Assembly: GCA_026393985.1 (NCBI GenBank)
Contig: JAPKZB010000091.1
Span: forward strand, 62,001-126,000
Direction of reading: 5' to 3'
DNA length: 64,000 nt
Origin: Acidobacteriota bacterium
GTDB taxonomy: Bacteria; Acidobacteriota; Terriglobia; Bryobacterales; Bryobacteraceae
Every line of letters starts with the position of its first letter. Positions within the stretch are counted from its first letter, which is position 1. The notes beneath the pieces are model-generated. The model searched no databases, was not told the origin of the DNA, and saw only the letters and a program-made list of their open reading frames with translations. Made by a program: the position numbers and the translations under genes. Positions 17,084 through 24,831 of the stretch are shown here, piece after piece.

Positions 17084-18575
17084 GCGAAGGCCGAAGAAAG
17101 GGACACGAGGGGCGCCGGCGCCTTTATGGCCGGCGCATTTATGGTTGGTGGTGCCCCTATTGCTGGCGCTGAGCGTGGCGGCGACGGCCTGGTTCTGGCG
17201 CCACGGCTATCTGCATTATTGGGGAGATGCGAGCGCTCATTTGAACATTGCCCGGCGGCTTGTGGATTCGCGGACGCCGGGCTATGAGCAGATCGGGACG
17301 GTGTGGCTGCCACTGCCGCATGTGTTGATGGCGCCGCTTGTGTCCGTGGATGCGTGGTGGCGCACGGGGCTGGCTGCTTCGGCGGTGATGGGCGTTTGCT
17401 TTGTCTGGGCGGGGTGTCTGTTCTTCAGCGCGGTTGGGCGGGTGTGGGATGCGCGGGCGGCGGCGTGGACGGCGGTGCTGCTGTTTGCCTTGAATCCGAA
17501 CGTGTTATACCTGCAGACGATCGCGATGACCGAAGCGCTGTTTTTTGCCTGCACGATGACGGTGCTGTATGCGCTGGTGCGGCCGGCCTGGTGGCTGGCG
17601 GGCCTGGGTCTGCTGGGGGCGACGATGACGCGCTACGAGGGGTGGTTTTTGATTCCTGGCGTGGTGGGGCTGTTCTGGTTTCGGGAGGGCTGGCGCGCGG
17701 CGTTGGGGGTGGGCGCGGTGGCGGCGTTGGGGCCTCTGTACTGGTTTGGTCACAACGCGGTGTTTCATGGCGACTGGTTGGCGTTCTACCGCGGACCGGG
17801 TTCGGCGATGGCGATTCAGGGCGGGTTGGACTATCCGGGCCGGGGAGATTGGCTGAAGGCCGGGCAGTATTTCGGGGCGGCTGGGCAGTTGGTGAGCGGT
17901 TGGGGTCTGGTGGCGGTGGGGACGACCGGGGTGGTGGTGGCGCTGCTGCGGCGGCAGGGGTGGATTGTCTTTTTTCTGGCGCTGGCTCCGGCGTTTTACA
18001 TCCTGAGCCTACACGGTTCCGGAACGCCGATCCATGTGCCTTATCTGTGGCCGCATAGCTACTACAACACGCGGTACGGCATGGCGGTAATTCCGTTGCT
18101 GGCTTTCGGCGGCGCGGCGCTGGTGGCGATGCGGCCGCGGGCGACGACGGCGGCGGCGGTGGTGCTGGCGGCGGTGCTGCCGTGGGTGTTCTATCCGAAG
18201 GCCGATGGGTGGGTGACTTGGAAGGAGTCGCAGGTGAACTCCGAGACGCGGCGGGCTTGGACGGCCGAGGCAGCGAAGTATCTGGCGGAAAACTACGAAC
18301 CTGGTACGGGCATCGTGGCTTCGTTTGGCGATTTGACGGGTATTTTTCGCGACGCGGGAATTCCGCTGCGCGAGACGGTGCACGAGGGCAACGGCCTGTA
18401 CTTTCAGGCCGTGCTGCAGCGTCCGGATCTTTTTCTATGGCAGGAGTGGGCCGTGGCGCGGCGGGACGACTCGGTTAGCGAGGCGCTACGCAAGTTCCCT
18501 CGTTATGGTCGTGTGAAAATAATATTTGTGGAAAATTCCGCTCCTTTAGAGATTTATCGCCGGGTGCGGCGCTAA
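17043..18575 (+). CDS. Integral membrane glycosyltransferase-like protein (GT-C/GT39 type)
   Basis: A polytopic protein of about 510 residues with about ten hydrophobic segments. The first extracytoplasmic loop has YWGDASAHLNIARRL, where an acidic pair position after the first helix matches the catalytic loop of lipid-linked GT-C glycosyltransferases, followed by GYEQIGTVWLPLPHVLM. TMTRYEGWFLIP is another conserved-looking loop. A lipid-phosphate sugar donor is likely and the acceptor is unknown. ATG 17043 is chosen because GGAG lies a few nt upstream; the frame is open back to 17001, and GTG at 17148/17151 is possible. It overlaps the PfkB gene by about 40 nt. Confidence 0.75.
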   Translation: MPGSKSSASLRTSKRRPKKGTRGAPAPLWPAHLWLVVPLLLALSVAATAWFWRHGYLHYWGDASAHLNIARRLVDSRTPGYEQIGTVWLPLPHVLMAPLVSVDAWWRTGLAASAVMGVCFVWAGCLFFSAVGRVWDARAAAWTAVLLFALNPNVLYLQTIAMTEALFFACTMTVLYALVRPAWWLAGLGLLGATMTRYEGWFLIPGVVGLFWFREGWRAALGVGAVAALGPLYWFGHNAVFHGDWLAFYRGPGSAMAIQGGLDYPGRGDWLKAGQYFGAAGQLVSGWGLVAVGTTGVVVALLRRQGWIVFFLALAPAFYILSLHGSGTPIHVPYLWPHSYYNTRYGMAVIPLLAFGGAALVAMRPRATTAAAVVLAAVLPWVFYPKADGWVTWKESQVNSETRRAWTAEAAKYLAENYEPGTGIVASFGDLTGIFRDAGIPLRETVHEGNGLYFQAVLQRPDLFLWQEWAVARRDDSVSEALRKFPRYGRVKIIFVENSAPLEIYRRVRR

Positions 18576-18580
18576 GAACC

Positions 18581-19423
18581 ATGCAGATTCCTTTTGCCAA
18601 GGCGCACGGCGCCAAAAACGACTTTCTGTTGACCTGGGCCGACGAGGCGCCGGCGGAGGATCTGACGGCCGTGGCCGTCGCCATCTGCGAAAGGAACACG
18701 GGCATTGGCGCTGATGGGTGGCTGGTGTGCGACCGGCCGGCCGATGGCATGCGCATTCGCCTGTTCAATCCCGACGGCGGCGAGGTGGAGATGTCCGGCA
18801 ACGGCACCCGTTGCGCGGCGGCTTGGGCGATGGCCAACGGCTATGAGCCGGAGGCGATCCGCATCCGCACCGGGGGCGGCGAGAAGCAGCTGCGCCGCTT
18901 GCGGCGGGAAGGGCCGCGGTTTGTCTTTGAAATGAACATGGGTAGGCCGGTCATTGAGACCGCGCGCGAGGCGCTTGCGGTGGGCACTGAGATTGTTAAC
19001 TGCACCATATTGAACGTTGGCAACCCGCAGTGTGCCGTGTTTGTGGAGAATTTTGACTTCGACTGGGCCGCGATGGGGGCCATGATCGAGCGGGATCCCC
19101 GCTTTCCGCACCGGACGAATGTATCGTTCGTGCGGCATGTGGACGGACTGACGCTGGACGTCCGCTTTTTCGAGCGCGGTGTCGGGGTGACCAACAGCTC
19201 GGGTACAGGATCGACGGGCGCGGCGGTGGCGGCTATCGTCCGGGGGATTGTTGGCCGGGGGATTGTCGGCCGGGAAGTTACCGTGCAGACCCCGGCCGGT
19301 CCCCTGGAGTTTCGGTGGCCATCTGACGATAGCGCTGTATTGATGGTTGGCCCGGCCGAGTTGATCGGCACCGGGTTGTTTTACTTTCAGGACGGATATG
19401 ACGCAACAAGAGAGACTCGCTGA
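18581..19423 (+). CDS. dapF: Diaminopimelate epimerase homologue with a Cys-to-Ser active-site change
   Basis: A 280-residue protein with the two-lobe DapF fold. The first catalytic cysteine is present in GNGTRCAAAWAM (Cys78), and NVGNPQCAVFV and FERGVGVT are family motifs. The second catalytic cysteine, normally in ACGTGA/ACGSGA, is replaced: the sequence reads NSSGTGSTGAA with Ser207 at the Cys217 position. DapF converts LL- to meso-diaminopimelate for lysine and peptidoglycan synthesis using two Cys bases. It lies 5 nt after the membrane glycosyltransferase and overlaps the next gene by 26 nt. Altered chemistry or a different epimerase substrate is possible. Confidence 0.85.
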   Translation: MQIPFAKAHGAKNDFLLTWADEAPAEDLTAVAVAICERNTGIGADGWLVCDRPADGMRIRLFNPDGGEVEMSGNGTRCAAAWAMANGYEPEAIRIRTGGGEKQLRRLRREGPRFVFEMNMGRPVIETAREALAVGTEIVNCTILNVGNPQCAVFVENFDFDWAAMGAMIERDPRFPHRTNVSFVRHVDGLTLDVRFFERGVGVTNSSGTGSTGAAVAAIVRGIVGRGIVGREVTVQTPAGPLEFRWPSDDSAVLMVGPAELIGTGLFYFQDGYDATRETR

Positions 19424-20702
19424 GAAAATCAAAAGCCGGACCGCGATGGCGGGGATTGTGGGCTTGGGTTATGTCGGGTTGCCCCTGGCGATGGAGTTCG
19501 GGCGGGCTGGTTTTGCAGTGGTGGGCTTCGATGTGATCGAAGATAAAGTGGCCTCTTTGAACCAGGGAAAGTCCTATATTCAGGACGTTCATCCGGAGGT
19601 GATCGAGCCGTTGGTGGCCCACGGGCGGTTCCGGGCTACGACCGATTTCTCGAAGCTGGCCGAGATGGACACCATTAACATCTGTGTTCCGACGCCGCTG
19701 CGGAAGACCAAGGACCCGGATATGAGTTTCATCGTGAACTCGACCGAGCAGATTGCGAAGTATCTGCGGCCGGGGACGCTGGTGATTCTCGAGTCGACCA
19801 CCTACCCGGGGACGACCGATGAGCTGGTGCTGCCGATGCTTGAGAAGTCGGGCTTAAAGGTTGGCGAGGACTTCTTCGTCTGCTTCTCCCCGGAACGGGT
19901 TGATCCGGGCAACGCGAAGTATCAGACGCGCAATATTCCGAAAGTGGTGGGAGGGATTACCCCCGCCTGTACGGAGTTGGGGGCGTTGTTCTATCAGCAG
20001 TCGCTCGATACGGTGGTACCGGTGACGTCGACAAGCGTGGCGGAGATGGTGAAGCTGCTTGAAAACACCTTCCGGATGATCAACATTGGTCTGGTGAACG
20101 AATTGGCGATGATGTGCAGCCGGATGGGGATCAACGTTTGGGAGGTGATTGACGCGGCGGCTACCAAGCCGTTCGGCTTCATGCCCTTCTATCCGGGGCC
20201 GGGTTTGGGCGGCCACTGCATTCCTGTTGACCCATTCTATTTAGCCTGGAAGACGCGGCAGCAAGGCATTGAGGCGCGGTTCATTGATCTGGCGGGTTAC
20301 ATCAACGGCCAGATGCCGCACTTCGTGGTGGACAAGGTGCAGCATGCGTTGAACGAGCACCGGAAGCCGCTGCGGGATTCGAGAATCCATGTGCTTGGCG
20401 TGGCCTACAAGAAGAACATTGAAGACGTACGGGAGTCGCCGGCGCTCGACATCATCCATCTACTGCAGCAGCGGGGCGGCGTAATAACCTACAGCGATCC
20501 GTTTGTCCCGGAGTTGCGGATCGACGGGCTCGAGATCAAGTCCCGGGATTTGGTGGCGGGCTGTGCGGCGGCCGATTGCGTGGTTCTCATCACCGACCAT
20601 GCGGCGTTTGACCGGGACGCGATCCTGACGACGTCGCCGATTGTGGTGGATACGCGGAACTTCTTTAAGGGCGTGCAGTCAGAGAAGTTGTTCCGGCTTT
20701 AG
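19398..20702 (+). CDS. wbpA: UDP-N-acetylglucosamine 6-dehydrogenase-type nucleotide-sugar dehydrogenase
   Basis: A 434-residue NAD-dependent four-electron dehydrogenase. It has the Rossmann motif GLGYVGLPLAMEF (about 22-34), FSPERVDPGNAKY (about 162-174), the catalytic cysteine in GPGLGGHCIPVDPFYL and a C-terminal UDP-binding domain. The combination of SPERVDPGN and PVDPFYLAWK matches the WbpA/TviB branch acting on UDP-HexNAc better than UDP-glucose dehydrogenases. It would supply uronic-acid nucleotide sugars for an envelope polysaccharide. It overlaps dapF by 26 nt and its 3' end overlaps the opposing methyltransferase gene by 4 nt. Confidence 0.88.
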   Translation: MTQQERLAEKIKSRTAMAGIVGLGYVGLPLAMEFGRAGFAVVGFDVIEDKVASLNQGKSYIQDVHPEVIEPLVAHGRFRATTDFSKLAEMDTINICVPTPLRKTKDPDMSFIVNSTEQIAKYLRPGTLVILESTTYPGTTDELVLPMLEKSGLKVGEDFFVCFSPERVDPGNAKYQTRNIPKVVGGITPACTELGALFYQQSLDTVVPVTSTSVAEMVKLLENTFRMINIGLVNELAMMCSRMGINVWEVIDAAATKPFGFMPFYPGPGLGGHCIPVDPFYLAWKTRQQGIEARFIDLAGYINGQMPHFVVDKVQHALNEHRKPLRDSRIHVLGVAYKKNIEDVRESPALDIIHLLQQRGGVITYSDPFVPELRIDGLEIKSRDLVAGCAAADCVVLITDHAAFDRDAILTTSPIVVDTRNFFKGVQSEKLFRL

Positions 20703-22069
20703 GCCAGCATCAGACCCATGCGGTAGAGCGTGGCGAGTACCTCCGGGTTCACTCCTAGACCGGCGACCGGGCATGTGCCGTCGAGCCGCACTAAGAACTC
20801 GCGCGCCGAGGCCTCAGTGAACTGGACCTGCGTATGGAGGAGGGTGGTGAGTTGCGGCCGGGACGCCGCCTGCAGGCGGGCCAGCGGACTGGCCAGCGGC
20901 CGGGGGCCGGGCTGGTAGGCGACCGGCAGCGCGAAGCGGCGCAGGTGGACCAGCGAGACGGCGGCGAGAGCCAGCAACTGGTCCAGCACGACCGGATCGG
21001 CGGGCTCCGACAGCAGCGCGGAGAGCGGTTCGGCCTGGGGCCAGATCTGCTCGAGACGGTGGAGGATAGCGAGTAGTTGCGGATGGTTCAGTTCGACCTG
21101 TCCCGGGCCGGGCTCGTTCCGGAACGTCTCGCCGCCCTGCGCGGAACGGCTCACAAAACGGAGCGGGGAGGCGAGCCGGAGCTTGGGCACGTGGCGGGTG
21201 AAGTTGCCGCGTTCGATCGGAAGTTCGGCGCGGCAGAGCAGCGTGCGGCGGAAGCCCCGAAAGGTTGCCAGGTCGAGCGCCTGCTGGTAGGCGATTTCGT
21301 CGGGCTGGGCCAGCGCCTCCCGGCTAAAGGCGGGGCGGAGCAGAGCGGCGGGTTTGGCTTCGCTAAGAAACTGCAGGCCGAAGGCGGCGGCGCGGTCGAG
21401 AAAGTCGGCGACGTAGAAGCAATGGTAGGTTTCGCCGAGTTCGTCGTGGTAGGTGACGCTTTCGTCGCGGTCGTTCAACCGCTGCGTTTCGGCATCGAGG
21501 ATCGTGGTCCAGACCGGGTCGGTGGCTTGGCGGCGGACCGTAGCGAGGTACTCCTTCGCCCCGGCGACGGTGGGGCTGTTTGCGTGGCGCAGAATGCGGC
21601 GGGTGGCCTCGCGGAGGTGGCCCTGCGGATAGGTGTTGTAGCTCGTGTAGACGACGCCGTGGGGCGAAAGATGCCGCTGGCACAGGGTGAAGAAGGCGTC
21701 GAGGACGAAGGGCGGCACCCAGGAGCAGAAGCCGTGGGCGAGGATGTAGTCGAAGGGCGCGGCCGGGGCAGGGAAGTCCAAAATATTGGCGGCGTGGAGT
21801 TCGATATTGGCGAGGCCGAGGCGGGCGATGGTGGCCTGTCCGATCTCGATGGGGCGGGCGGCGAGATCGATGCCGGTGAAGTGGCAATGGGGTAGCGCTA
21901 CGGCGAGGGGGATGAGATTGCTGCCGTCGCCGCAGCCGACCTCGAGGACGCGGCAGTCGCCGGTGGGCGGCTCGAGGCCATGCAGCGTGGCGACGGTAGC
22001 CAGGCGGTCCGGGTGGGTGTCCTGGAAGGCTTTGCTGGGGTAGAGAACCTGGTCGTAGGTATTGGGCAT
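20699..22069 (-). CDS. SAM-dependent methyltransferase with methyltransferase regulatory domain
   Basis: A 456-residue protein. Residues about 35-180 form a class I methyltransferase with motif I VLEVGCGDGSNLIPLA, an acidic motif II near TGIDLAARPIEIG and FDYILAHGFCSWV. The middle and C-terminal parts match the predicted methyltransferase regulatory domain that usually follows such catalytic domains. The substrate is unknown. It is the last gene of a three-gene minus-strand group, starting 9 nt after the acetyltransferase stop. Confidence 0.82.
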   Translation of the reverse strand: MPNTYDQVLYPSKAFQDTHPDRLATVATLHGLEPPTGDCRVLEVGCGDGSNLIPLAVALPHCHFTGIDLAARPIEIGQATIARLGLANIELHAANILDFPAPAAPFDYILAHGFCSWVPPFVLDAFFTLCQRHLSPHGVVYTSYNTYPQGHLREATRRILRHANSPTVAGAKEYLATVRRQATDPVWTTILDAETQRLNDRDESVTYHDELGETYHCFYVADFLDRAAAFGLQFLSEAKPAALLRPAFSREALAQPDEIAYQQALDLATFRGFRRTLLCRAELPIERGNFTRHVPKLRLASPLRFVSRSAQGGETFRNEPGPGQVELNHPQLLAILHRLEQIWPQAEPLSALLSEPADPVVLDQLLALAAVSLVHLRRFALPVAYQPGPRPLASPLARLQAASRPQLTTLLHTQVQFTEASAREFLVRLDGTCPVAGLGVNPEVLATLYRMGLMLA

Positions 22070-22078
22070 GGGAACGAT

Positions 22079-22855
22079 TCAGCGGGGCGGCGGGGCGAAG
22101 TACCGTTCGAGCCAGGCGATGCCGAAACGGACGAGTTCCGGGGCGGGGAACAGGTAAGAGGACGCGGCGCCGACCGGTCCGGCGCTGGCCTGGCCCGTGG
22201 TGAGGAAATCGGCGGCGATGCGGGCGAAGACATCAATGGGGAGTTCGCTGTTGACCGGGTCGGCGGTGTCGAACTCTTCGAAGTCGGTCCATTGCGGCCC
22301 CTGCGGCGTGGGCATGAGCCGGCGATAGCGCCGGATGCGTTTGCCGGGGATGCGGGCTTCGTGCTCGGCGTAGTGGAGGAGCGTGATGGAATCGAGCGGG
22401 GCACCGAGCAGGAGGACCTGCGCGTTGGCCTGCAGGATTTTTGCGAACGGGGTGCCGGGGCCGTAGCCGTAGTGGAAGGGGTGCTCGGCCGTGAGCCAGG
22501 CGGCGAGGGGGCCGATGGCGGCGACGCCGGCGTCGGGATGGTCGCTGCGCAGGGCGCCGGGCCAGGTGCGGATGGTTTCGTGCAGGATGCCGTGGTCACG
22601 GGCGGCGGGGGCGATGCGCTTGTCAAAGACAGGGACCTCCGCGGTGTCGTCGTCTTCGTAGAAGGGTTCGAAGTCGACGTAGGCAGCCAGGGTTCCCGCG
22701 GGGCCAAGAGCGTCGAGCAGAGCTTGCAGAACGACGTTGGCGCCGCCGGTGACCGGCCCGAGCGCGCGCAGGCCAGCGTGGACCATAAGCACGCCGCCGG
22801 GGCGGACGCCTAAGCGGGCGAGGTCGGCTAGAAGGGAGGAGCGGGTGAAGGCCAT
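22079..22855 (-). CDS. AAC(3)-family aminoglycoside N3-acetyltransferase-like protein
   Basis: A 258-residue acetyl-CoA-dependent N-acetyltransferase of the AAC(3)/YokD family. It has GVLMVHAGLRALGPVTGGA near the N-terminus, RSDHPDAGVAAIGPLA (about 85-100), YGPGTPFAKIL and VLLLGAPLDSITLLHYAEH. The frame is open further upstream, but ATG 22855 gives the family N-terminus (MAFTRSSLLADLARLGVRPG) and lies 10 nt after the beta-helix gene stop. Chromosomal members are not proof of antibiotic resistance; in this operon it may acylate a sugar amine or natural product. Confidence 0.85.
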   Translation of the reverse strand: MAFTRSSLLADLARLGVRPGGVLMVHAGLRALGPVTGGANVVLQALLDALGPAGTLAAYVDFEPFYEDDDTAEVPVFDKRIAPAARDHGILHETIRTWPGALRSDHPDAGVAAIGPLAAWLTAEHPFHYGYGPGTPFAKILQANAQVLLLGAPLDSITLLHYAEHEARIPGKRIRRYRRLMPTPQGPQWTDFEEFDTADPVNSELPIDVFARIAADFLTTGQASAGPVGAASSYLFPAPELVRFGIAWLERYFAPPPR

Positions 22856-22865
22856 GGGCCGGCGT

Positions 22866-24773
22866 CTAGCGGTAGAAGGGCTTCCAGTTGAGCCAGCGCG
22901 GGCCGTAGTGGGGTTCGGGTTGGCCGGCTTCGAGCGCGCCCAGGTCGGGGGCCTTGCCCGTGAAGCCGTCGTTGACGGTCGGCAGGAGCTGGCCGGCGTC
23001 CACCGCCGTAGAGCCCGGCTTGAGGCGGAAGTTGAGGTCCATCGCGTGGTAGACGTGATAGCGGCGTTTGAGGTCGGGCGCCAGGAGGCTTTCAAAGATG
23101 TCGTAGTCGACCTCGATGCCGTGCGTCTCCTGGCCGGTGGCATGGCGGAGTTCGGCGAGGGTGGCGAACTCCTGCCAGTCCTTGGCGGGCGGGGCGAGCC
23201 AGCTGTACTGCTTGGCGACGTTGCGGTTGGGGCGGAAGCCATTGTAGTCGGAGCTGAACTGGGGCGAGCCGAAGGCCCAGGTCATGATGCCCTTGCCGGG
23301 CTGGTCGCGGCCGAGGAAGAGATTGTTGCGGAAGTGGGCGTTCGAGTACGTTTCGCGGGCGGCCTGTTCGGCGATCATCGTGTTGTGGTAGGCGATGATG
23401 CCGGCGGGCGAGGCGCTGAGTTTGAAGGCGCCGCCGCCGGGGATGTTGTAAGCGATGTTGCGGTAAAAGTACACCGGGCCGCCGAACAGGGGTTGGGCGC
23501 TGTAGCCATTGTGGGCGGCGTTGACGCCGCGATTGCCGAAGATGCGGATGTTGTGGGCGCCGCCGTCGGATTCAACGAAGTCGTCGTTAGACAGGTGGAT
23601 GTCGTTGTTGTAGATGTCGATCGAGGAGGCGCGGCGCTCGGGGTCGGCGTCGGGCGGGCCATAGGTGGAGATGCAGATGCCGTCGTGGAAATAGGCGATG
23701 GCGTTGTGGGCGATGATGTGGCCAGGGCCGTAGACCTTGACGGCGAAGAAGCTGCGGAGCTGGTGCGAAGGGTAGATGCCGGCGGCGCGGGAGCCGGCCT
23801 GGTTCCAGCCGATGAGCCGCATCTGGTCTTCGCGGCCGAGGAAGAGGTTGTCGGTGATGAGGAAGTCGCGCGAGTCGGCGTTCTCGGTCCAGACGCCGGC
23901 GCCGATGTCTTCAAACCGGCAGTTGCGGACGGTGAGGCCAACGGCGCCCATCACCTCCTTGTCGCCGGCGAACAGGGCGACTTCGGTGTTGCGGAAGGTG
24001 AGGCCTTCAAAGATGTGATGGTGGGTGGCCTGGACATCGAAGAGTTTGTGGTTGCCGGCGCCGTCAAAGATAGCTTCGCCGTCGCCGGCGCCTTTAATGG
24101 TGATGGGCTTTTCGGCGGTGCCTTTGAGGGTGAGTGGCCAGTAGCCGGTGAAGGGGGCGCTGAGCGGGTCGACGTAGTTGAGGCGGTCGGGGCGGTAGAG
24201 GCCGGCGTGGATGAGGATGGTGTCGCCGGGCTGGGCTTTGGTCATGCGGACGGCGGTCCAATCGCCGCGGCCTTCGCCGTAGTAGGCGGCTTTGAAGCCG
24301 ATGAAGCTCGGTTCGAGTTTGGGGCCTTCGTGGTCGGCGGGATAGACGTGGAGGACGCGGCCACCGGGATAGGGGCGGGGTTCGCTGCGCGTGGCGACGG
24401 TGACCTTCTGCAGGGCCTGGCCGGTGATGCCGTCCGGGTCGCGGAGCGTGAGTTCGCACTCATAGCGGGTGGCGGGTTCGAGGTTGAGAATGCTGCCGGC
24501 GAAGCCATGCGGGACGGTATAGCTCATGCTCTCGCGGTCCCGGTGGGGCCGTTCGCCGCCGAGGCGGAGCAGCGGCAGAGCGGGCCGCCACGCCATGGTG
24601 CCGGCCTTGCGGAAACGGACTTCGACCATGGCGTTACGGTTCTCGTCGCCTTCGATCAACCACTCGAAACCGAGGTTGAGGAGCGTGGGGTGTTCGACGT
24701 GGAACCGTCCGGGCTTGGTGGAGTTCTGGGCCTGCAGAGTGCAGGCGGCGAGGAGCAGGAGAGCGGCGCGCAT
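22866..24773 (-). CDS. Secreted right-handed parallel beta-helix protein
   Basis: A 635-residue protein with signal peptide MRAALLLLAACTLQAQ. An N-terminal fibronectin-like region (about 30-150, ending ATRYECELTLRD) is followed by GDTILIHAGLYR, the usual start of a pectate-lyase-like helix, and many turns with asparagine ladders (FEGLTFRNTEVALF, VRNCRFEDIGAGVW, ITDNLFLGRED). The C-terminal ALEAGQPEP tail is typical of this class. It probably binds or cleaves a polysaccharide outside the inner membrane. It is the first gene of the group with AAC(3) and the methyltransferase. Confidence 0.82.
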   Translation of the reverse strand: MRAALLLLAACTLQAQNSTKPGRFHVEHPTLLNLGFEWLIEGDENRNAMVEVRFRKAGTMAWRPALPLLRLGGERPHRDRESMSYTVPHGFAGSILNLEPATRYECELTLRDPDGITGQALQKVTVATRSEPRPYPGGRVLHVYPADHEGPKLEPSFIGFKAAYYGEGRGDWTAVRMTKAQPGDTILIHAGLYRPDRLNYVDPLSAPFTGYWPLTLKGTAEKPITIKGAGDGEAIFDGAGNHKLFDVQATHHHIFEGLTFRNTEVALFAGDKEVMGAVGLTVRNCRFEDIGAGVWTENADSRDFLITDNLFLGREDQMRLIGWNQAGSRAAGIYPSHQLRSFFAVKVYGPGHIIAHNAIAYFHDGICISTYGPPDADPERRASSIDIYNNDIHLSNDDFVESDGGAHNIRIFGNRGVNAAHNGYSAQPLFGGPVYFYRNIAYNIPGGGAFKLSASPAGIIAYHNTMIAEQAARETYSNAHFRNNLFLGRDQPGKGIMTWAFGSPQFSSDYNGFRPNRNVAKQYSWLAPPAKDWQEFATLAELRHATGQETHGIEVDYDIFESLLAPDLKRRYHVYHAMDLNFRLKPGSTAVDAGQLLPTVNDGFTGKAPDLGALEAGQPEPHYGPRWLNWKPFYR

Positions 24774-24831
24774 ACAGGCCAGTCTACGATGATCGCCGAC
24801 GGCTCGGGCGGGATGGGCTACCCTGGGTCTT

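Noticed and set aside
24774-24831. Possible c-di-AMP riboswitch before kup
   Set aside because: Only 58 nt lie between the divergent genes and no riboswitch-like structure is visible; the known riboswitch needs well over 100 nt.
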